From: an uncultured Saprospiraceae bacterium
GTDB taxonomy: Bacteria > Bacteroidota > Bacteroidia > Chitinophagales > Saprospiraceae
Reading direction: 5' to 3'
NCBI GenBank assembly: GCA_937930025.1
Contig: CALGJW010000371.1
Span: forward strand, 1 to 37,152
Length of the DNA stretch: 37,152 nt
Below the pieces are notes generated by a model. It saw only the letters and a program-made list of their open reading frames with translations, was not told the origin of the DNA and searched no databases. The position numbers and the translations under genes are program-made. This document shows, piece after piece, positions 9,338 through 15,839 of the stretch (position 1 is the first letter of the stretch; every line of letters begins with the position of its first letter).

Positions 9338-9372
9338 CGCCAAAAATCGAATGATAATGGTCAAAAATCGAA
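9338..9372 (+). promoter_or_regulatory. Direct-repeat box pair (array C), putative LytTR site upstream of the GT4 gene
   Basis: Two copies of CAAAAATCGAA (9341-9351 and 9362-9372) are offset by exactly 21 bp. Aligned to the locus consensus they read CGCCAAAAATCGAA and GGTCAAAAATCGAA. An ATAATTTG at 9400-9407 ends 35 bp after the second copy, and the ATG is at 9428. The CCGAA of the other arrays is TCGAA here. The position and spacing match arrays A, B and D, which suggests that this gene has its own promoter although it follows the upstream operon by only 93 bp. Confidence 0.6.
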
Positions 9373-9427
9373 CTATAATTTTTGGCACTGATTTATTCAA
9401 TAATTTGAACAGGTAATATTAAATATT

Positions 9428-10552
9428 ATGGAAAAGAAAAAAATACTAATAGATGCTCGATGCATCGGAGGGGAAGGTCAGGGAATGATGACATACATCG
9501 TAGGGTTATACAATGAGATGTTTTACAATTTTGGAAACCGCTATGAGTTCTATTTCGCGGGTTATAACTACAAAGAGTTTCGAGCCAATTTTCCTTGGTT
9601 AAAGCAATCGAATTTTATTCAAATCCGAACTTCATCAAAATGGTCTCTTTTCACAAAGGTATTTCCAAAAATTATAAAAGATTATAAAATTGAGTATGCA
9701 CATTTTCAATACGTTACGCCATTTATCAAAAAATGCAAGCAAATCGTAACTACTCATGATGTGCTGTTTCTTGATTTCCCAGAGGAGTTCTCTTTAGCTT
9801 ATAGGCTAAAACGAAAATTTTTATTTAAACTTTCTCTACTTCGCTCTGAAATTCGCTTGACTGTTTCGAATTATTCTAGAAATAAAATCGCTGATCATTT
9901 TTCTCTGATGCCAAGCACCATCTCCATCACCCCAAATGCAGTAAACGAGAACTTTTTAAAATCTTACGATAAGTCCCTAGCTCAAAAGGAAGTAGAGCAG
10001 ATATTCGGAATCAAAAAATACATCCTTTATGTCAGTCGAATTGAACAGAGAAAAAATCAGCTTGGGCTTCTAAAAGCATATGAAAAATTAAACCTAGCTA
10101 CCAAAGGCTATCAGCTTCTTCTAATAGGAAATGACACGCTAGGCGAAAAGTCCATTTCAAAAGAAATCCTTCAGTTTCAAAAAACTTATCCCAATCAAGT
10201 TCATTGGTTAAAAAATTTGACAGAAGAAGATTTGATTAAAATCTATCAAGGCGCTGAGATCTTTGTTTATCCTTCTAAAGCTGAAGGGTTTGGTATTCCA
10301 CCGATAGAAGCAGCAGCACTAGGAATCAATACTCTTTGCGCTTCGAATACAGCAATGCAAGATTTTTCTTTTTTCGGTAGTAATCTTTATAACGATTCCA
10401 AAATAGAAAATCTCCATAGCGTATTAGATAAAAATCTCCAACAACCTCCCAGTCCCATCAAATTAAAAAGCATATCGAATCAGATAAAAGAGCATTATTC
10501 CTGGCTTAAAGCAGCCCAAGTCCTAGATGGCGAGATTATGAAGGCCCAGTAA
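9428..10552 (+). CDS. Family 4 glycosyltransferase
   Basis: This 374-aa GT-B enzyme has an N-terminal acceptor domain beginning KKILIDARCIGGEGQGMMTY, a usual start for mannosyltransferase-like GT4 proteins. Its C-terminal donor domain has ILYVSRIEQRKNQLGLLKAY (about 198-217), IFVYPSKAEGFGIPPIEAAA (about 278-297) and the Glu-x7-Glu arrangement of retaining GT4 enzymes. It probably adds one sugar to the repeat unit on the cytoplasmic face. It stands alone between the polymerase operon and the pse operon, with box array C upstream and array B just downstream, so it may be a single-gene transcription unit. Donor and linkage cannot be predicted. Confidence 0.85.
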   Translation: MEKKKILIDARCIGGEGQGMMTYIVGLYNEMFYNFGNRYEFYFAGYNYKEFRANFPWLKQSNFIQIRTSSKWSLFTKVFPKIIKDYKIEYAHFQYVTPFIKKCKQIVTTHDVLFLDFPEEFSLAYRLKRKFLFKLSLLRSEIRLTVSNYSRNKIADHFSLMPSTISITPNAVNENFLKSYDKSLAQKEVEQIFGIKKYILYVSRIEQRKNQLGLLKAYEKLNLATKGYQLLLIGNDTLGEKSISKEILQFQKTYPNQVHWLKNLTEEDLIKIYQGAEIFVYPSKAEGFGIPPIEAAALGINTLCASNTAMQDFSFFGSNLYNDSKIENLHSVLDKNLQQPPSPIKLKSISNQIKEHYSWLKAAQVLDGEIMKAQ

Positions 10553-10563
10553 ATAAAGGACTT

Positions 10564-10619
10564 TTATCAAATCCGAAAGGAATCTACCAAAAGCCGAAGC
10601 AAACCTACCGAAAGCCGAA
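10564..10619 (+). promoter_or_regulatory. Three-copy direct-repeat array (array B), putative LytTR sites upstream of the pse operon
   Basis: Three boxes, TTATCAAATCCGAA (10564), TACCAAAAGCCGAA (10585) and TACCGAAAGCCGAA (10606), are each offset by exactly 21 bp. A CATCTTTG at 10649-10656, one base from TAnnTTTG, ends 37 bp after the last box; the ATG of pseB is at 10702. The boxes lie on one face of the helix, as for regulators that bind as head-to-tail dimers. This is the cleanest copy of the array and best defines the consensus TACCAAAANCCGAA. Confidence 0.7.
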
Positions 10620-10701
10620 AACCTCCCGTTTTTCCTTCTAATCACCTGCATCTTTGAGTTATAATTAACAACAAATTATCAATTCAGTAAAAAAATAAAC
10701 C

Positions 10702-11757
10702 ATGTTAAATTTAAATGGCCAGTCAATTTTAGTAACAGGAGGAACAGGATCTTTCGGAAAAAAATTCATTGAAAATGTACTTACTCGTTTTCCAAAAGTA
10801 AAGCGAGTTGTTGTCTACAGTCGGGACGAATTAAAGCAATACGAAATGATGCAAAAATTTTCTCCAGCGAAGTATCCTGCAATGCGTTATTTCATCGGTG
10901 ACGTTAGAGACCTAGATCGACTAAAGCAAGCTTGTCAAGGAATCGATTATATCATTCATGCTGCAGCGTTAAAACAAGTTCCAGCTGCTGAATACAATCC
11001 TACCGAATGTATTAAAACGAATGTAGGAGGATCACAGAATATCATTGAAGCTGCACTAGCAACTAATGTTAAAAAAGTTGTTGCGCTTTCTACAGATAAA
11101 GCAGCAGCTCCAATCAACCTATATGGTGCAACTAAGCTTTGTTCAGATAAACTATTTGTTTCTGGAAACAATATGAGAGGGGATCGGGATTTAAGTTTTT
11201 CCGTTGTTCGATACGGAAATGTTGCGGGCTCCCGAGGATCTGTAATGCCATTTTTTCTAGAAAAAAGAAAAGAAGGATTCTTACCTATCACACATAAAGA
11301 AATGACGCGATTCAACATCTCCTTACAAGGTGGAGTTGACTTAGTTTTCTTTGCACTAAACAAAGCCATCGGAGGAGAAATATATGTATCTAAACTTCCT
11401 TCTTATAACCTCGGTACGCTGGCAACCGCTATTGCTCCTGATTGTGAGCAACGAGTAGTAGGTATTCGACCAGGCGAAAAGCTTCACGAAGAGATGATTA
11501 CTCCATCTGATAGTTTCAACACCATCGAACTAGACGAGCATTATATCATCTGCCCAACGAATCTCAATTTTCAAGGAATTGACAAGAACACATATCTAGC
11601 GCATTACACAGCGCAAAACGCCAAATGCGTTCCAGTTGGATTTAGTTACAACTCTGGAGAAAATGAGGACTGGTTGAATATAGAAGATATTCGAAAGATT
11701 GTGAAAGAAGAAGTGGATCCTTCCTTTCAAATTAAAGCTGCTTCCCTAGCCGCATAA
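10702..11757 (+). CDS. pseB: PseB, UDP-GlcNAc 4,6-dehydratase (inverting)
   Basis: This 351-aa extended SDR enzyme has the NAD(P)-binding TGGTGSFGKKF (12-22), STDKAA at 130-135 and YGATK (141-145). Asp132, Lys133 and Tyr141 sit at the positions of the catalytic residues reported for Helicobacter PseB/FlaA1. It converts UDP-GlcNAc to UDP-2-acetamido-2,6-dideoxy-beta-L-arabino-hexos-4-ulose, the first step of pseudaminic acid synthesis. It is the first gene of the pse operon, preceded by box array B, and pseC follows after 23 bp. Length matches the family. The adjoining pseC, pseF, pseH and pseI make the pathway assignment secure. Confidence 0.95.
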   Translation: MLNLNGQSILVTGGTGSFGKKFIENVLTRFPKVKRVVVYSRDELKQYEMMQKFSPAKYPAMRYFIGDVRDLDRLKQACQGIDYIIHAAALKQVPAAEYNPTECIKTNVGGSQNIIEAALATNVKKVVALSTDKAAAPINLYGATKLCSDKLFVSGNNMRGDRDLSFSVVRYGNVAGSRGSVMPFFLEKRKEGFLPITHKEMTRFNISLQGGVDLVFFALNKAIGGEIYVSKLPSYNLGTLATAIAPDCEQRVVGIRPGEKLHEEMITPSDSFNTIELDEHYIICPTNLNFQGIDKNTYLAHYTAQNAKCVPVGFSYNSGENEDWLNIEDIRKIVKEEVDPSFQIKAASLAA

Positions 11758-11780
11758 TCAATCATAAAAATAAATTAACC

Positions 11781-12980
11781 ATGCATATTCCTTATGGCCG
11801 ACAGAATATAACAGCGGAAGATATTTCAGCAGTTGTAAAGGCCTTAAAATCGGATTACTTAACACAAGGACCACTAGTCAAACAATTCGAAGAAAAATTT
11901 GCTAACTACGTTGGATCAAAATATGCGATAGCTGTTTCCAATGGTACCACCGCGCTACACTTAGCTGCGAAAGTTTTAGGAACAAAAAAAGGATCAAAAG
12001 TAATTACAACTCCCTTGACTTTTGCCGCGACAGCTAATTGTATTGAATACTGCGAAGGAGAAGTACACTTTACTGATATTGATCCCGATACACTTACGCT
12101 TGACATCAATAAAGTTCGAAAATTATTGAGCGAAAACCCTAGAGGAACCTTTAGCGGCATCATCCCAGTAAGTTTTGCAGGTTACCCAGTAGATCTAGAG
12201 GCATTTAGAAAATTAGCTGACGAATATGGTTTGTGGATAATTGAAGATGCATGTCATTCTCCAGGCGCTAGATTTTTAGATTCGAGTAACACTTGGCAAA
12301 AGTGTGGAAATGGACAGTATGCTGACTTGAGTGTTTTTTCTTTTCATCCCGTCAAACATATTGCTTGTGGAGAAGGAGGTATGCTTACTTGTAATGATGA
12401 AAAATTGTATAAGCTATTGTTGGAGTTAAGAACGCATGGCATTACCAAAGACCCTTCACTTCTTTTAGAAAACCACGGTGGATGGTACTACGAAATGCAA
12501 ACATTAGGATACAATTACCGCCTCACAGACATCGCAAGTGCGTTAGGCATTTCACAACTAGATCGTGCAGAGAACGGTGTCCAAAGGCGCAAGGAAATTG
12601 CGAGAATTTATGATGAAGCTTTTGCAGATACAACTATCAAAAGTGTTTTTGTACCCAATGATATTGAGCACGCCTATCACTTGTATGTAATTCAGGTCAA
12701 GGATAGAAAATCACTCTATGATTATCTGATCTCAAAGGGAATAGGCGTTCAAGTACATTACTACCCTGTTCATTTAATGCCTTACTATAAAATCAAAGGA
12801 TGGCGAAAAGGAGATTGTCCTGTTGCCGAAAACTATTATGAGCAATGTTTGAGTATTCCAATGTTCCCCACTTTAAGTTCTGACGAACAAGTAACCATTA
12901 TTAATCTAATCAAATCTTTTTACAATGAGAAAGTTAGCTATAATACCAGCAAGAGGCGGAAGCAAGAGATTACCGCGTAA
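11781..12980 (+). CDS. pseC: PseC, UDP-4-keto-sugar aminotransferase
   Basis: This 399-aa protein is a DegT/DnrJ/EryC1-family PLP aminotransferase. Its N-terminus (IPYGRQNITAEDISAV, LTQGPLVKQFEEKFA) is typical of PseC. IIEDACHSPGA (about 153-163) holds the PLP-contacting Asp, and SFHPVKHIACGEGG (187-200) holds the Schiff-base Lys192. It makes UDP-4-amino-4,6-dideoxy-N-acetyl-beta-L-altrosamine from the PseB product using glutamate. Its last 18 codons overlap pseF by 56 bp in another frame, giving a basic tail (NTSKRRKQEITA) somewhat longer than usual for the family. Translational coupling with pseF is likely. Confidence 0.95.
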   Translation: MHIPYGRQNITAEDISAVVKALKSDYLTQGPLVKQFEEKFANYVGSKYAIAVSNGTTALHLAAKVLGTKKGSKVITTPLTFAATANCIEYCEGEVHFTDIDPDTLTLDINKVRKLLSENPRGTFSGIIPVSFAGYPVDLEAFRKLADEYGLWIIEDACHSPGARFLDSSNTWQKCGNGQYADLSVFSFHPVKHIACGEGGMLTCNDEKLYKLLLELRTHGITKDPSLLLENHGGWYYEMQTLGYNYRLTDIASALGISQLDRAENGVQRRKEIARIYDEAFADTTIKSVFVPNDIEHAYHLYVIQVKDRKSLYDYLISKGIGVQVHYYPVHLMPYYKIKGWRKGDCPVAENYYEQCLSIPMFPTLSSDEQVTIINLIKSFYNEKVSYNTSKRRKQEITA

Positions 12981-13635
12981 AAATATCAAAAATTTCATGG
13001 GTCAACCAGTCATCGGTTATCCTATCAGAGCAGCCTTCCAATCAAAATTATTTGACGAGGTAATGATCTCTACAGATGATGATGAAATTGCTGACATCGG
13101 AAAATTAATGGGTGCCTCTATACCATTTTATCGCTCTGGTGAAAATTCTTCAGATGTAGCAACAACTGTAGATGTCCTCTTAGAAGTTATCGAGTATTAT
13201 CAAAAAAAGGGAATTAGATTCTCTCATGCTTGTTGTATCTATCCAACTTCACCGCTACTATCAGTTTATGATCTTAGAGCAGCTTACAACAAAATGATTC
13301 AACAAAATTTCGACACAGTGGTGCCAGTTACAAAGTTTTCCTATCCAATTCAACGATCGCTTTCGTTGGACCCTGGGAAACGCTTACAAATGGCTTTACC
13401 AGAATTCAAAAATACTCGAACACAAGATCTAGCAGATAGTTATCACGATGCCGGTCAATTTTACTGGTTTGATGTAAAAAAAATGCAAAAAAATAAATCT
13501 CTTTTCACCGGTAACACTGGCGCAATCATTCTTCCTGAACAAAATGTTCAAGACATTGATACAGAAGATGATTGGAAATTAGCAGAAATGAAATACAAAC
13601 TTTTAAATCCATATCATGAAATTTCTACTATATAA
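12925..13635 (+). CDS. pseF: PseF, pseudaminic acid cytidylyltransferase
   Basis: This 236-aa protein opens with the nucleotidyltransferase signature LAIIPARGGSKRLPRKNIK (4-22), which binds CTP in CMP-sialic acid synthetase-like enzymes, and it continues with ISTDDDEIADIG and a C-terminal DIDTEDDWKLAE. It activates pseudaminic acid to CMP-Pse. The start at 12925 is firm because the catalytic N-terminus begins only three residues later, even though this means a 56-bp overlap with pseC. The end overlaps pseH by 20 bp. Such tight packing indicates one co-translated unit. Confidence 0.95.
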   Translation: MRKLAIIPARGGSKRLPRKNIKNFMGQPVIGYPIRAAFQSKLFDEVMISTDDDEIADIGKLMGASIPFYRSGENSSDVATTVDVLLEVIEYYQKKGIRFSHACCIYPTSPLLSVYDLRAAYNKMIQQNFDTVVPVTKFSYPIQRSLSLDPGKRLQMALPEFKNTRTQDLADSYHDAGQFYWFDVKKMQKNKSLFTGNTGAIILPEQNVQDIDTEDDWKLAEMKYKLLNPYHEISTI

Positions 13636-14170
13636 TTCGAAATATTGGGCAAAGGAAAATTCACTTTCCGTTCAACCCACCAGTTATATACAAAACTTAA
13701 CATTCAATTTTCGACTAGCAACCCATAGGAATATTTATCAATATTTTTTCTGGACTAATGACCCTGGAACACGAAAGCAGTCTTTTAATTCAAAGCGAAT
13801 TTCCTTTGCCGAACATTGTAAATGGTTTAATTACCAAATGGAAAACAAAGAAACTGTGATGATTATTATGTATTCGGGGAAACAAAATATAGGTCAAATA
13901 AGGTTTCAACTCAAAGACAATATTGCCAAGATCAATTACTCACTTGACAACAAATTTCGAGGAAATGGCCTAGCTACTAAACTAATTACAGGTGGTATAA
14001 AACATCTACTCACCCTTAAACCTGACATTCAACAAATTGAAGGATTTGTCAAATTGAACAACTATCCTTCGATTAAAACATTTCGAAGAATTGGCTTTGA
14101 AGAGTGTCTTCTTTTAAAGCACAATAACACCATTAAATTTAAAATTGATCAACCAAAAAATTTATCATGA
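13616..14170 (+). CDS. pseH: PseH-like GNAT N-acetyltransferase
   Basis: This 184-aa GNAT-fold protein has YFFWTNDPGTRKQSFNS (about 43-59), AEHCKWFNYQ and the acetyl-CoA loop LDNKFRGNGLATKLI (about 103-117), all typical of PseH or of the PseH half of PseG-PseH fusions. It should acetylate the 4-amino group of the PseC product to give UDP-2,4-diacetamido-2,4,6-trideoxy-beta-L-altrose. It overlaps pseF by 20 bp and pseI by 4 bp. In most pse clusters a PseG hydrolase is encoded here or fused to this domain. The first 28 residues do not resemble PseG and no PseG frame was found nearby. Confidence 0.85.
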   Translation: MKFLLYNSKYWAKENSLSVQPTSYIQNLTFNFRLATHRNIYQYFFWTNDPGTRKQSFNSKRISFAEHCKWFNYQMENKETVMIIMYSGKQNIGQIRFQLKDNIAKINYSLDNKFRGNGLATKLITGGIKHLLTLKPDIQQIEGFVKLNNYPSIKTFRRIGFEECLLLKHNNTIKFKIDQPKNLS

Positions 14171-15210
14171 AAGAAATTAACATAGCAGGAAGAAAAATCG
14201 GACCAGATCACAAACCTTTTATCATAGCGGAAATGTCTGGAAATCATAATCAATCTCTTGACAGAGCTTTGGAAATTGTAGAGGCGGCTTCTAAAGCAGG
14301 AGCGGATGCAATTAAATTGCAAACCTATACTGCCGAAACGATGACCATTCGTGGAGCACATACAATTGAAGACTCCGAATCACTTTGGAAAGGTCAAGAA
14401 TTATTTGAATTGTATGAAATGGCACATACTCCATGGGAATGGCATCAGGCTATATTCAACCGAGCTAAGGAATTAGGAATGATCGCCTTTAGTTCACCTT
14501 TTGATGCAAGTGCCGTCGATTTCTTAGAAAGTCTGGATGTCCCAGCTTACAAAGTAGCATCTTTCGAAAATACAGATCATCCACTTCTTAAAAAAATTGC
14601 TCAAACCGGAAAACCAGTCATCATGTCTACTGGAGTTAGTTCCTTAACCGACATTGATGAAGCCGTAGGCGTTTTAAAATCAAATGGCTGTAAAGAACTA
14701 GTTCTTCTAAAGTGTACCAGTACTTATCCCGCTAGTCCATCAACTTGCAACATTGCTACATTACCACATTTAGCTCAATTATTTGAAAATACGCTTGTCG
14801 GTCTTTCTGATCATACCATGGGATTGGCAGTGCCCATTACAGCCGTTTCATTAGGAGCTTGTGTCATAGAAAAACATTTTACTTTAAGCCGCGCAGACGG
14901 CGGTGTAGACAGTGCGTTCTCAATGGAACCTGAAGAACTTCGTCAATTAGTTATCGAAACTGAAAGAGCTTCATTGGCATTAGGAAAGGTTCAATACGGG
15001 GTTCAAAAGTCTGAAGAAAAAAGCAAGAATTTTAAACGGTCCATTTATGTAGTCAAAGAAATCCTTCCTGGTGAAAAATTAACAGAAAAAAACACGCGGA
15101 TTATTCGTCCAGGATTCGGTTTGGAACCCAAACGATATGATGAAATTCTTGGAAGAACGGCCACTCAAAAAATTGCAGCTGGCACTCCCCTACATTGGCA
15201 ATTCATATAA
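14167..15210 (+). CDS. pseI: PseI, pseudaminic acid synthase
   Basis: This 347-aa enzyme has an N-terminal NeuB TIM-barrel domain (about 1-275) with PFIIAEMSGNHNQSLDRAL, ADAIKLQTYTAETMT, FSSPFDASAVDFLE and GLSDHTMGLAVP. A C-terminal SAF/antifreeze-like domain (about 285-345) includes KRSIYVVKEILPGEKLTE and IRPGFGLEPK. SGNHNQS rather than the NeuB-type variant is characteristic of PseI. It condenses 2,4-diacetamido-2,4,6-trideoxy-L-altrose with phosphoenolpyruvate to give pseudaminic acid. Its free-sugar substrate requires the UDP-removing PseG, which is not encoded in this cluster. An ATGA overlap couples it to pseH. No convincing terminator was seen before the H-NOX gene 89 bp downstream. 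Confidence 0.95.
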   Translation: MKEINIAGRKIGPDHKPFIIAEMSGNHNQSLDRALEIVEAASKAGADAIKLQTYTAETMTIRGAHTIEDSESLWKGQELFELYEMAHTPWEWHQAIFNRAKELGMIAFSSPFDASAVDFLESLDVPAYKVASFENTDHPLLKKIAQTGKPVIMSTGVSSLTDIDEAVGVLKSNGCKELVLLKCTSTYPASPSTCNIATLPHLAQLFENTLVGLSDHTMGLAVPITAVSLGACVIEKHFTLSRADGGVDSAFSMEPEELRQLVIETERASLALGKVQYGVQKSEEKSKNFKRSIYVVKEILPGEKLTEKNTRIIRPGFGLEPKRYDEILGRTATQKIAAGTPLHWQFI

Positions 15211-15299
15211 GCCCCTTAAAGCATTAGGATTAGCACGATTTTTGTTCTATAAAAGGGTATTCATTGTTTTAAAATATACTTAAACAAAAACCCGAACAA

Positions 15300-15839
15300 A
15301 TGAAAGGCATTGTATTCACAGAATTCCTAGAAATGGTTGAAAATCAGCATGGTTATGAATTGGTAGATACTATTATTGAAGAGTCCGATTTACCGTCAAA
15401 AGGCATATACACTGCAGTTGGTACATATCCTCACCAAGAGATGGTTCAGCTACTTATGAGTCTCAGCTCAAAAACGTCTACGCCGGTTCCAAATCTATTG
15501 AGGTCATTTGGCCACTATTTGTTCAACACTTTTCTTAAATCTTATCCAGGGTTTTTCGAATCGGCGCCTACTGGGTTTCATTTTTTAGAATCCATCGAGA
15601 ATCACATTCATGTGGAGGTAAAAAAATTGTATCCCGATGCTCAACTCCCAAATTTCGAAACGCAGCGATTAGACCATAATACATTGGAAATGATCTATAA
15701 GTCTGATCGCCATATGTCAGATTTTGCGCTTGGGCTTATTGAGAAAACCATGGAGCACTATCAAGAGACTGCAAACATAGAAGTACAGGGAGATCCAAGC
15801 AATAGAAGTTCCGTAACCTTTATCATCAAAAAAGTGTAG
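15300..15839 (+). CDS. hnoX: H-NOX haem nitric oxide/oxygen-binding sensor protein
   Basis: This 179-aa protein matches a stand-alone H-NOX domain over its whole length. It starts MKGIVFTEFLEMVE. IHVEVKKLYPDAQLP (103-117) supplies the proximal haem ligand, most likely His104 by its offset to the conserved Tyr-Pro, and YKSDR (133-137) is the YxSxR motif that contacts the haem propionates. Bacterial H-NOX proteins sense NO (some bind O2) and modulate a partner kinase or cyclase. Its stop codon overlaps the GTG start of the hybrid kinase (TAGTG), so the two are translationally coupled. Absence of an obvious distal Tyr cannot be judged without alignment, so NO versus O2 selectivity is open. Confidence 0.92.
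   Translation: MKGIVFTEFLEMVENQHGYELVDTIIEESDLPSKGIYTAVGTYPHQEMVQLLMSLSSKTSTPVPNLLRSFGHYLFNTFLKSYPGFFESAPTGFHFLESIENHIHVEVKKLYPDAQLPNFETQRLDHNTLEMIYKSDRHMSDFALGLIEKTMEHYQETANIEVQGDPSNRSSVTFIIKKV

Noticed and set aside
10956-11369. 137-aa minus-strand ORF
   Set aside because: It is a shadow of pseB on the opposite strand.
15283-15296. Single box-like sequence ACAAAAACCCGAAC before the H-NOX gene
   Set aside because: There is only one copy, without a partner at 21 bp, and it lies within 10 bp of the start codon, so it does not match the arrays.
15211-15299. Possible terminator between pseI and the H-NOX gene
   Set aside because: CCCTT/AAGGG is only a 5-bp stem with a loop of about 40 bases and no T-run, so read-through from the pse operon remains possible.
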